58,740 bases of DNA from Clostridia bacterium. Lineage in GTDB: Bacteria > Bacillota > Clostridia > Christensenellales > UBA1242. The first letter of the stretch is position 1, and each line of letters starts with the position of its first letter. Where the stretch lies: positions 1 to 58,740 of the forward strand of contig JAGAOQ010000015.1 of assembly GCA_017623705.1 (NCBI GenBank). Direction: 5' to 3'. Under the pieces are notes generated by a model. That model was not told the origin of the DNA and searched no databases. It saw only the letters and a program-made list of their open reading frames with translations. Made by a program: the position numbers and the translations under genes. This document shows, piece by piece, positions 8,109-21,200 of the stretch.

Positions 8109-9155
8109 ATGGAAAAATTAAACGAATTAGACAAAGGATTGTTTAATAAAAACAACCTTAAAAAAGTCCTTAAAAAAGGATTACAAGTCGGCGTTTTCGG
8201 AACGGCTTTAATGGCGGGTACGGCAATGTTTACCGGTTGCCCAAATCCAAACGGCCCACAAAACCCCGGCACAGAAATCCCAACACCTGAAAACCCGACG
8301 CCAGAACCAGAAAATCCTGGTAATGAAAACGATGACAGCCGTTATGGTACACCATGCGACAAAACAATGGGTAATGGTAACTATGTAATTCATAATTTCA
8401 TTGGTGAAGAAAAAAACATGCTTCGTGCTGATCAAATGGCAAAAGATGTAAATTACTATTTAGATAAAGGTGAAACCTATGTAATGGGCTTAGTGGATAA
8501 ATTTAGTAAATCTTTACAAGACCGCCCCGCTGCCCAAGCATATTTCCAAGAATTTATCAACGCCCAAAAAGCCAATGAATTCCAAACTTTGCGTGAAACC
8601 ATGTCGAACCCGTATGGTTTTGACCATACTGTTAACGGTATTTCCAATGCCAGCGAACCAGTGTTTGAAAACATTATTCGTAATATTGATAATAATCATG
8701 ATCGAGTTATGTTTTATACTTGCTACCAAGTATTGAGTAACGAAGCTTACAAGTATGGTTTAGGTGCATTACGTAATAGTTCATGTAGCCAAATGAATTA
8801 TTATAATGATGTTCGTGATACAACTGCATACTATTGGTCAAGTCCGGTATTATCAGAACCTTTTGATATTGACCACGACATTGACAACCAAAATTGCCAA
8901 CAAGTTACCAACGAAATGGACAGCATCTTAACCCAGAGTGCCAACAACATAGGAAACGATGTTACCGCCAACGATTTACGTCAGGTCATTAACATCGCCA
9001 ACACTGCCTATTCTTTGACCGCGATGGAAAATCGTGCGGCTTCGGCATTGGAACACACGGGTTGTGCCATTAATTTGGGAATCGTCAGTGCTATGCGTAA
9101 AGTATCTAACGAAATGTACAAAGCAGAACAACAAACACAATCATTAGGTTTATAA
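8109..9155 (+). CDS. Putative lipoprotein, paralogue of the preceding gene
   Basis: The 348-residue product has a basic N-terminus, a hydrophobic stretch (about 24-43) and a lipobox-like MFTGC with Cys44. A Pro/Asn/Glu-rich spacer (residues 45-75) follows, a typical extended linker behind a lipid anchor. The remaining 270 residues match the upstream paralogue and are not assignable to a known family. Extra Cys (in GTPCDK and SSCSQM) are not shared with the paralogue. The two genes have separate promoters, so they are duplicates rather than a simple operon. The gene ends 19 bases before a bidirectional terminator shared with the giant gene on the other strand. Confidence 0.75.
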   Translation: MEKLNELDKGLFNKNNLKKVLKKGLQVGVFGTALMAGTAMFTGCPNPNGPQNPGTEIPTPENPTPEPENPGNENDDSRYGTPCDKTMGNGNYVIHNFIGEEKNMLRADQMAKDVNYYLDKGETYVMGLVDKFSKSLQDRPAAQAYFQEFINAQKANEFQTLRETMSNPYGFDHTVNGISNASEPVFENIIRNIDNNHDRVMFYTCYQVLSNEAYKYGLGALRNSSCSQMNYYNDVRDTTAYYWSSPVLSEPFDIDHDIDNQNCQQVTNEMDSILTQSANNIGNDVTANDLRQVINIANTAYSLTAMENRAASALEHTGCAINLGIVSAMRKVSNEMYKAEQQTQSLGL

Positions 9156-9174
9156 TTTAGTATTTATAGTAACA

Positions 9175-9201
9175 AAAAAAGGCGTGTAACACGCCTTTTT
9201 T
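9175..9201. terminator. Bidirectional terminator
   Basis: A perfect 12-bp stem made of six A-T and six GC-rich pairs (GGCGTG/CACGCC) with a 3-base loop, flanked by A and T runs so it works in both directions. It serves the plus-strand gene ending at 9155 and the minus-strand giant gene, whose TAA stop lies within the stem edge (9200-9202). Confidence 0.9.
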
Positions 9202-12200
9202 ATTGTTTTTGTTCATTGTACCAAACGATCGGTGTGCCGTCATCTTCTTTCAACGGTGAAGTTTTACCGTCATAATTATTCCAGAAAGCGGTTTCTAAAT
9301 ATGTGTATTTAACTTCTTCTACACCTTCTCTTACCCCATCATATTCGCTGAAATCACAAATCCAGTTGTAGGCACCATTCTTTGCCCAGAATTTCATATA
9401 ATTAAAGTAGCCCTTATAACCGTTAGCCGAGGAATAAACCGATTTAATGGCTTGGCAAGCACGCTTGAAATAATCATAAGGAACATAAAGTTGGGCATAT
9501 TTACTAGCTGGTCGATCTAGGTGAACCATAATATCTTTATGATCCCACGTCCACCACAAAAATTGTTTATAACTATCCTTTCCTGTGTCTTGCGACTCAG
9601 TGATAACCTCGGTTTCGTCAAGTTTTAAGGAATATACTGACCAAGTTGTTCCATCATGCGAAGCCGCATCGCTGTGATACAAATAACGTTGAAGCCATTG
9701 CCTTACAATGTACGCTGCATGAGTTGTATTTTGACACATTTGTGGTGTAGCACCGTTATTTCCCCCACACGCATGATCACATTTTGTTGCGTATTTATTA
9801 TCAAAAACGAAAGCGTCATAATATTGGAAAACCCTTTCGTTAACGGCAAATTCGTAAGTTTCTTCCCCAATCGTACCACGATAACCCGCATCCATAATTT
9901 CATAACGTTCATTGTATTCATAACGGTCAATCACATGACGTTGATGGTCAAGTGGCATTTTGTAATTTTCATATTCTTCTAATTGATCCCAACCATAATA
10001 TTGCACAATTTTATCATCACTGGCATTACTTTCGGTCAATTGCGGTAAAATGTATTTATCACCGGTTTCCATACCCGTTTTTTCATCAACTGCCTTTTCA
10101 CCACTGCTTTGAATTTTTGGGAAAACCGTGGTACTGATTTGACGTTTCAAAATCGGTGTTGTAATTGGAGCTTGGTCCGTGGTGGTACCAATTTTTTTCA
10201 AATATTCCACATTATTTTCGTATTTTTCCATTCGTTTCCAAACCGCAAACGCATCAATAGTTAACCAGCCGTCTGTGGTACGAATCGTTTCGCCCGATTC
10301 AACATCTTCCACGTCGCCACGATCAGGACGATATTGATCATCGTAAGCGTAGATATTGATCCATTCACAATAGTCACGATAGGTCATGAATGGTTGACCG
10401 TCATTGTACCAATTACGACGGTATTCCACCAAATCATCAGTACGTGCTTTTTGCGTAACATCGTTATAGAAAATTTCCTTACGAACATTTTGGGTCAAAA
10501 CCCATTTGAAATCATCAGAATCAAAAACATTATCTTCGTCTAAATTTTGTTGGACGTAATAAATATAATGATTCAAACGGAAATACTTAGTTTCATCGGT
10601 GTTGGTTTCTTTATTACGAATAATACAACTGCCACGATCACTGTACGCCCAATTAATATAATCAGCTGTGGTATGTTCGGCACGGAACAAAGTCATAAAG
10701 GCAGCACGGTCAGAAACAAATTCAATCGCATCTGCTAAATCATTTTCGGTTGCAAGACTATCAACAAAAGCCACTGAGGTACTATACCCCATATCATCAA
10801 TACTAAACGGATTCCTAAATGCACTGGTACTTGGAATCATGGGTTTTTCTTCATCTTTAATTTTACCTTCATTGATTTCGCCATCAACCGATAAAGTTGC
10901 ATTATAAACTTTAACAAACAACAGGTAATCGGCATAGGTACTCCACCATTTCCAATTTTCACCAGAAGTGTCATAATCTGTACCCAAAACAATTTCTACG
11001 TATTCGGCGGTCGTGAAATCCGCACTCTTAAAGCCCGATGCACCGTTTCCCGATGAAGAACTCCAATCGTCCGCCAAAGTGTAACCTTCTTTACGTGTTA
11101 ATATTCCATTATTGTTAAAATAAACAAAGCCACCATTTTCACTATTAGCCACGTAATTTACATTTTTAGTCATCGACTTTGTCATAGCGTGGGTTTTAAT
11201 TTTATCAAATTCTTCCGCTGTAAAGCCCTCGTTACGCCACCACAAAGCTTCTTCCAAATAATCGGACACATTGCCAGAATTTTCAGTACCACTGAATACC
11301 ATATCGTTTGGTAAAATTTGACGGGCAATTTTGAAGTAAGCAACATTTTCCGTTCCCAATTCACCTTGATAGAAGTCTGGATTTTCACTTACATCAACTT
11401 GATACAAGATTAACTTATCCAAACCTGAACTACGGCTGTCGGCTGAACCTGTACCCGCAGCACTGATTGTACCAAAGAGTTTATCGCCGTTATCAATGTA
11501 CATTGCCGGACCTACGTTACCATGTCCGCCTAAATGTAAATCTTGCGTATAATTATAGATGTAATAAGTGTCTTCACCGTTTTTGAATTCAGTTTTCGCA
11601 TTTGACGCTGGGAAATACCAAACACCAAGTGGTTCACCAGAATCATAAACACCGTCGCCATCATTATCTACGAACCAGTTATTATTGTCGACAATTTGTG
11701 CTTTGGTTTGATAAACAGCACGAACATTGCCATTATTTGATTCACTAAATACATTACCATAGGTTGTTGCCGCTAATGCGTATTTCAAATCGTAACCGCC
11801 AGTTTGTACTGTATAATAATTTTTAATAAAGTTACTTTGCTCTGCTGACCAATTATATTGTTCTTGTTTTAATGCAAAGATGTAACTATCCGTCGCAGTT
11901 TCACCTGCACTTTCATATTCATGAATCAAAGCATACAAACTGCCACCCATGCCGATAATTTGTTTATATTTAGAAATCGTCAAGCCCTTAGTTGCTTTTG
12001 CTTGGGTATACTCAACCAAAGCTTGCCATGATTGTTCTGTGCCAAATTCGTCGGTATAACTAATTACACCGTTATTGACTTGGATTTGTTCTTGTGCATT
12101 TTCTAATTTTGCCGCAGTCGTCCAGTTCAATGTCAAAGCACCAATGTCGCTGATACGAGTACTGTTCTTGTCTGCTGAATTTAGACGATGACCATATTTA

Positions 12201-15200
12201 ACCCATGCCGTTTCATTTTCCATGATAATATCGTTTTCACGACTAATCATGTCAATAAATTCAGGAACGGTTAATAACCCACTACCGTTAATGTCTAATT
12301 GTTGATTCAAATACAAGTACGAAACATAACCGTTAGTGCCTGCGACTGGGAAATTGCTCGGGACTGAGTAATTATAATTTACCGTACCGAAACTACCAGT
12401 AAAGTTTTGACCATACAATTCCGACATATAGTAGTAATAGTGTGCCAATGGTAATTGCCAGCCATTAACTTTGAAATTGTTTTCGTCTGTATTAGCAGTT
12501 TCAATCACGTAATTGATGAAAATTTGCATCGGGTCTTTGCTTGTGAATTGACGACTTTCTTCCATGTTAGCAAGCAATTTACGGAAGTATTCTTGACTGC
12601 TGATTTTTATAGCATCATTTGCTTGGGTATTATTACCTTTATCATCTTTAATGAAAACGTATTCTGCCAAAGTTTCAGTGCTTGGGAAAACCATTTCAGT
12701 GAAACTATCACCTTTGATTGCATATAATTCAGCATAACGATAATCAGTTGATGCAACTTTACTGTCTTTACTATACTCTTTGAAGAGCAAATAATCTTCG
12801 TATTGAGCCCATGTAAAGTTTGCGTTTTGAGCACCTGCTAAATCACCATAAACTTTGTATTGGTAAGTAAATAATTCAACGGCTTTTTGATAACGAGCTT
12901 CACGATATTCGTTAACTTTTTCGATAAATTCATTTTCGTTTTCACTTGTTTCTGCTTTTGTGCTTGTTGCACCATACGACACGTATGACATATAATTTGC
13001 CAGAACTTTATCGCTATAACCCTCAATACTACTGTGACTGTAATCCCATTTTGCAAAGATTTTATTTTCTTTAACCCAGTTCAATAAATCTGCTAATCCG
13101 CTATCATAATATGCTTCCGCACGAACTAACACGTTCTTGTGGTTAACCATTGATGTTACGTAAGTTGGTAAACTACGCAACCATGGTTCTAACATTGTTA
13201 CACGAGTTACCAAGTCTTTATCAGTAATTGTATTTGCCAAATAAGCTTTGTATTCTTCAAGCGTCATAGTTTGCACTTTGTAAGTCGTATTCGCTACAAC
13301 TCCAAAAGCATTATCGACTTCTGATGTCTTAAAGTCATCAGCCGAAACATAGCTATAAGTAGCAAAGTATGGAACGTTAATACGTAACATATTCATACGG
13401 GTCGTAACTCCGCCACTGAACGAACTACCAGTTGCACGACTATAACCAATAACGCTACCAAAGTAGAAACCAAATTTCTGCACTTGTGCTGCTTTAACTT
13501 GTACGCTGTTTACATTAACAACACTGTTAGTGTTAATCGCATTATTGACATAACCATAATCGCCGTTAACACCGACAACACCACCGATTACGTATTGCAA
13601 CGCACTCTTACTTGCACCCAACACGTTAACATCAACATGAATATTCTCAATAACACCACTGTTGATATTATCGTTGAAACCATCATTATAGCCAGCAATT
13701 GCACCTACTGTCATTCCCCAGAAACAAGTTCTTTCGTCAAGCGGAACAGTTTCATCAACTACAACTGATGGATTATCACGGAAAATATATGATGAACCAG
13801 CGGAACTTAAAGTCGTCCAGTTTTTCAAATTCATTGTACTATAAGTAGTAGTTTCACCATTATTTACGGTAACGCCACCCGTAATCTTACCTAAGTTAAT
13901 ACCAACGATACCACCTAAATAATATTTACCGGTTAAGCTATTCAAGCTTAATAAGTCTGGTTTACGTAATTCAATCGTTTCGTCCATGATACCGATTAAA
14001 CCACCAGCTACGTTTGCCGAAACATCTTTAACCGCACCACTGATATTTTGCAAAATAATTTTACTGGTATAATACACGCCCATGCCGTCATTAACCGTAT
14101 CGTTAATAACATTACCCATACGATCTTTTAAGAACCATTCTCTTTCGGTATTCAAGCTACGGCAATCTTCATCTGGTGCAATAGCAATTTCATTACCAGC
14201 TGCGTCTTTTTTAACAATTTGTTTGTAGAATTCACGTGCATAGATTTTTGATACACCATTTTCATCAACGACACGGTAATTATTTGGATTTGAGGTAATG
14301 AATCCAAAGACAGCACCCGCCGTACCATAACCTTGCTCGTAAGAAATATCCAATGCTTCAACTTTTGCGTACAAGGTTTGTTGATAATATTCTTTACCTG
14401 AACTGAATTTATTTGAACCGATGTCAGTTTGTCCACTGTGGAAATTAGCAGTTACAGATACTGAACTATGTAAATTATAATTTTCGACAGAAATATCGTT
14501 AACGACATTTAAGCCAACAAACCCACCGACAATGTTTGCACCTTTAATGACATCTGCACTTGATACTTTAACATCAACGAAGCTTGTATTGATTGCAATA
14601 CCAGCAATACCACCAACGTAGCGAGCTGTTGAGTTAATACTTCCCACTTCAAAGTTGATATTACGGATTGTTGCATATTCAGTTTTACCGAACAAGCCCA
14701 TCGTTGCCAAGTCATTAGTAACAGTATCCAAACTAATACCACTCATCGTCAAACCGTTACCTTCAAAAGTACCAGTATAAATGATTTTATAAGTATCTTT
14801 AATACCATTGAGCAAGACATTATCAACTAAACGTAAGTGGTTATTTTGACGGCTTCTTTCAATATTGGTCAAAACATTAGCTTGTCCTGCTTTATCAGAT
14901 TCAGTTGCTTGTGCAGTTGCACCGTAAACATAGTCATTAAATTGGTCTTCCGTCCAAATTAAATACGGATTTTCGGCAGTACCAGGTTGATACAAGTAAG
15001 GTGATGAACCCCATGTATATTTACGGTAGCTAATTGCAATTTCATTAGCAGCACGTAACATTGGTCCAACATTTGTCATCTTCCAAATTGTGTTCTTATC
15101 CGAAACACCATTACCACTATCATCACCGATTGAGAAACCTTCAAAGTTATTGATTTCGGTATACCTTTCATTTTGGTTGTTGCTACTATTAGTTAAATGT

Positions 15201-18200
15201 TTCAAAGTACCATTCCAGTCATCACTCAAACTGATGCTGTCAGCATTACCTGCATAGATTAAATTTGACAAATTAGTTGTAACAACTTTATCAGTTTGCT
15301 TATCACCGTTAATAACAACGAACGGCGAATAGAAGTCCAAAGTACTACTACTTTGCAAGATAATGTTATTATTTTCAATACAGTTACTAATCTTACCCGT
15401 TGCAGTATTTTGGTAAACAAAACCACCAGCCGAACCTTCCGTACCAGTTTTTTCAATTACCATATTTACCAAACAATCCGTAATTGTACCAGTATTGATA
15501 TGTACGAAACCACCAAGTGAGTTACGAATAGTTCTTACCGCACCAGCAGTTGAAATGTGGTTACGTGAGTCTTCACGTTCAGTTGAACGACCCATTGCAT
15601 AGGATTGTTGAATAATACCTTCATTTTGTCCAACAAAGCCACCCAACAAGCTGGTACGACCGTTTAACTTATCAGCATTAGCATTGTTAATAACACTACC
15701 ATCACGGAAATAACTTGTTGTGATTGTACCTTGGTTAATACCAGCAAGACCACCAACAACAGATGACAAGACACTAATTTCGTCGATTTGACCAGATTCA
15801 GTGCGTTGTTCAGGTCCAAACAATTCTACGTCAATCAAGACACGGCTGTTTGTTACCATGTAAGTATTTGTACCAACCAAACCACCCAAGGTAACGGTCA
15901 AGTTTTCGTTCTTTGCATAAACGTAAAGTTTAGCTGCTGATTGACTATTGATTTCAATATCAGCAATGTTCATAATTGGACTATAATCGTCATAATTAGC
16001 AACACTGGTACGATCTGGAACAATCCAGTTCTTTACATTTTCCCATTGGTCATATTCAACTTCCCACTTACCTGTGGTTTCATTTTTAGTAATACCATGT
16101 CCTAAATTATTATAAACATTAGAAACTACTACTTTATCACCAACTGTACTTAATTTATAGAAATAATCAGCATCAAATACGTAACCATCTTTATTGAAAG
16201 CCAAATCTGTTTCAAACTTCTCACCTGTCATTGGGTTTTCAATGCTTGTCAAATTACGCATATCAAATTGCCATTCAGACAAGACAGCACAGTTAGTAAT
16301 AATACCATTGTTAATACCAGCTAATAAGCCAACATTAACTGTATTCGCTGCGTAATCTTCCAAATTAACATTCAAAACGGTAATTGATTCGTCTAATGGA
16401 GTATTCGGGTCATCTGCTGGTCCATGTTCTAATACGACTTGCAAGTTTTTAACAACTGAACCAGTTGGAATAGTTGTGAACAAACCAATATTTGCTGGTG
16501 TATCAGTTAAATCGAATCCAATATCATTGAAATGGATTTTGAAATTATTACCATCAAGGGTTGTATTTTCAGGGAAATCCGCAGGCTTCCACATTCCATT
16601 TTTTAATTGAGGAATTTTGTATAAGTAAATATCGCTCATTAAAACATAATCAATTCCTGAGTTTAATTCCATCAAGCGTGATGCGTTATCTTGCGTGATA
16701 AATACTGTTGAACGATCGCCGTCGCTACCAGGAGTTGATTTTTCTGTGGTATAAATCGCAATTTGACTTGTAATTCTTTGTGCTCCTTCCGTATTTCCGT
16801 ATGCCGCAACTGCTTGTGCACCATCAACATATTCTTGTGTAAAGTTAGTTACGCCATAAGAAATATTTGCAGAAAGTTGCATAATTGTAGTTGACGCTTC
16901 TGCTGAATCACGCAACAAGTATGAAGTATTGGTACTGTTTTCACGATAAACACTATAATTAACTTGGAAACCTTCTTGTGCGGTATTTTGAATTACCATA
17001 TAAGTATAACCATCGCTAATCTTAGGATCATAAGTATTGATTTCTTTTTCTAAACGTCTAATTGCATTTCTAATGTAAAGTAATTCTTCCGTAGAATAAT
17101 AATCTTCGTTTAATGGACCGCTTGCAATTTCAGGAGTGAAATACAATTCAACCGCACTATCATTCAAGGTAACTGAATCAACTAATTCACCACCAACTTT
17201 TAACTTCCAACCTTTAATTTCAAACAAAACGGGTTTAACTTGCAATGAATAATAGAACCATTGAGTTTCACCATCAACCAAGCGAGTATATGGAATACGT
17301 ACATCAATCCAACCAGTTAAAATTTTTGCCGAAGCACGTAAAGTAAATCCCAAAGTTAAATTTTGACGACCTGGTTCAATTACATCAAAAGCAAAGAATT
17401 CATATTCATTTTCGCCACGCTTCAAGCCACCATTGAAAATTTCAATAAACTCATAATAGAAAGTTATATTTGGATCACCTGCTATTACTGGATAATTACG
17501 AGAAGTACCGATTGATTGTAAGTGTTCTGAACTTTCACCTAATGTAGGTGTATCCCAACCAGGGAAGAAACTGATTTCACCTTCTTTGGTATTCACTTGG
17601 ATTTGTATATCAACTGTTACATCGGTCAATGGATTTACACTACCGATTTGCGGAATACCGCCGTTATAACCAATCACAACAGAACCTACAATGTTATTTG
17701 AGGCAGTGATATCCCCTATCTTTTGAATCCATAATGTATTGCCAAATGATTGTAAACGAACATTTACACCACCACTAATGTCTTCTACCTCTTCTACCTC
17801 AAAAGATATTGTTTCACTATATATTGCTGTGTTGAGTGAAGATTCAAGGTCTGTCAAGAATAAATTAACAATGTTGCGGACGTTAACATCATCAGCGTAA
17901 CTTGCCTTAACGTGCAATTCCAATGGAATATCTTGATTGCCTAATTCTAAATAGTTATTTTCAGCTGCGTCTAAATAGAAACCATCGATTACATACAAAA
18001 CAGGTGTAATATAGTATGAGAATACATAATCTGGTTCGGTAGCATCAGCAGATTCAGCATAAGGAATCTTAATTTCAACATTTACATTACGTAAAGCAAC
18101 AACCGCAGCCAATTCAACATTCAAGATTAAAGTATTAGTAGTTTCATCAGCAAGTTCACAATCTACAATTACCAAATTAGAACGTTCGCCTGGAATTGAA

Positions 18201-21200
18201 ATTGCCTCTTGTGTTGTTCGGTCTACAACAGTAATTTGGTCATAGAAGACCTTGCCTGCATCTGTAATTTCTACCGTATGAACTACAGAAGTACCAATCA
18301 CTTGAATCGAATTAGCAACCCCTGAACTCAAAATTACATCTTGAACATGACTATTCCATTCATCACGTGTATATCCTGTTGAAATCAAAATTTGGTTAGC
18401 AATTAAAGTACTACTGCTGTTAACTAATTTTGGTACACCATCTTCATAAACAATGTATGTCGACAAACCAACAATGTTATCAGTCTTCGTATAAGCATCT
18501 ACATTACGACGTAAAGTTAAATTATTTAATTCAACATTATTACTGGTAACCGTCGCCGAAATAAATTCATTAGCAGAATTTTCGATGTTCAATTTTGCGG
18601 CTTCGATTGCACGTTGTAAATCAACATCATCAGCTTTTGAAGCATTGACCTTAGCAACATATTTAATATTTGTAACCAAATTACTAATTGAAGTTAACAA
18701 CAAATAATCAGGATTATTTTCGTTTTTAATTAACTGTGTTGCACCGACATCGGCATCAGCAGCTTCAATTGTCCAACCTTTTAATTCAAATAACAATGGC
18801 GTAATTTCAATACAATGACTATACCAAACGTCTTTGCCATTAACCAAAGTCATATAAGGAATATAAATACGGATATTGTTAGCTAGGTCGCTGATATTTG
18901 CTTTTAATTGTACTTGTAAAGTTCCTTTTGTCGGATCAACCAAAATACTTAAATTATCATAGACTTGACTTGTTCCATTTAGTGAATTCTTAAATGGAGT
19001 AATTAAACTACCAGCATTTTCAGTCCACAAATATTGATAACAAACTTGACCTTTAATGTTTTTCAAAGAATAAAGTTTAGTTGCACCAAGAACTTGATTA
19101 GCTTTTGTCGTCCCCATAACTGTTGGACGTTCTGGTTTTGGTGTTAAACTAGCCGACCAAATACGGTAAGGAATAATACTTTCAACTACATTACGTTGAT
19201 CTTTGGTAATTTCAGCAATCGTTGGGTATCCTGCTTCATAATTGATTGCGGCGTCAAAAATAATATTTTGGTAACTGTCAGTCATAATTGAAACAGGTGC
19301 ATTGCCATTATTCAAACTCGCATTCAAACTATCAATTGAACTTTGTACATTTGCCAAAATTTCATCAGTCAAAGAGCTGGAAAGTTTAGTTGTTAATACA
19401 CGATATTTCAAATCTTCCACAGTGTATGGAGAAATAACCCAAACAGCACGCTCTGGGTGGTCAATTGTTTCAAAACCTAACACTTCATAATAAACTGGGT
19501 TAATTTTCAAGACCAAAGCACTGCCAATTTCAATTTCAATCGGTGTACCAATTTCTGCCGTGTCTAACAAATTAACAGTAACATAATTTTTATCTGTTGA
19601 ATCCCATGTTACGGTATAATTTGCTCCATTTTCAATGCCCGTTACACCATCTAGGACACTACTATCTACATAATAAGTTTTTGACGTACCGATAGCTTGG
19701 TACTCAACACGTTCAACAGGTTCACTTGCCGAACCGACAACAACTTTGAAAGAATTCAAAACTCGCTTTGAAATTTCATCACTAAATTCTGGGATTCCTT
19801 GGAAAGGTACATAAGAAATCGATGACGCAACTTGGAAATGATAAATCACATCACTTTCACGAGTACGTGTTTTGGTTACATAAGGTGAGTAACGTGCTTC
19901 GTCGATAAATGCTTTCATTTTTTCTTGTAATAAAGCACCTACTCCACCTTCTGTTTGATTAAATACATCTTTCGAGTATTCTAAGACTGGCGTAAAATAA
20001 GTGTCCCCATCAAATTCGGACAAATCGCTCATAAAGTCATCAATTGAATCGACGACAATCATATTATCAGCATAACCATTCAACGCAAAGCCAGTTACCT
20101 TAAACCATACTGGACGAATTGTTAAGATAAAAGCAACATTTTCAACATCGAAACTATTTGGAGCATCTTGAACATGATTTTTTTCGTAATAGATAAATAC
20201 TTTTAATTCTCGATTTACCAAATCAGCATTTGGGTCTAACGTTACATATAATTGATTACCTCTTGCCTGTACTTTCCAGCCATTTGAACCATTTTCATAA
20301 GGTGTCAATTTAGTATCGTCATCAGCATATTCGCTATTACTATTTTCATACAAAGCAATCATATCGTTTGTAAAACCAAACGGTAATTCGTTAAAATCAA
20401 TTGTATAAACTTCATTATAACCAATAATCAAATCAACCGTACGACTACGTGGAATATTTGGACGGACTAAATCAGGAAGATTGATTTGGTCTGAATAACG
20501 AACATATTCAAACACATCACGTACAATTTGAGTCGGTACTGCTTGGCTTAGTTTGATAATGCTTGGCACACCATTTTCGTAATCGATTGCCGCACGAACT
20601 ACCAAGTATTCTGCCCCGATTGTATAAATATCCAAATAATTAGCCCAAGTTTGTTTTGTCCATTGTTCTGTATCAACATCATATAATGCGAGTTGTTGAT
20701 TAAAAGCATCAATTTGTGCCTGTAAAGCTGTTTTGAAACTTTCATCACCCAATAACGAATAACGAGCATGAACACGGAACATCAAGTCATCAATATCGTC
20801 AGCTAAATCATCAGCAATAATCAACCACATGTGTTGTTCAGGGTGATTAACAACTTCAAAGCCATCAACCAAGAACCACACTGGCTCAATATTCATTGTG
20901 AAGTTACGAGTACCGCTAATTGAAATTGTGATATTCTTACCAACTAAATCACTATTTGCAGCTACAAAAACTTTTAACGCATAACCAACACCATATTCTA
21001 CTACATCAGCACCAACGATTGAAGTATCATGAATTGTTGAACCGTCCACCACAACAGCTACGGATTCTTCACCCGTAAATTCAGCACCTAAATAATAGAA
21101 TTCCGTAGTACCAACAGCTTGGTAGTGCTTAGCCGATGAACTACTTTCCTCTCCTACGGTGAACTCGATATAATTTTCAATTACATTTAGTGGATAACTT

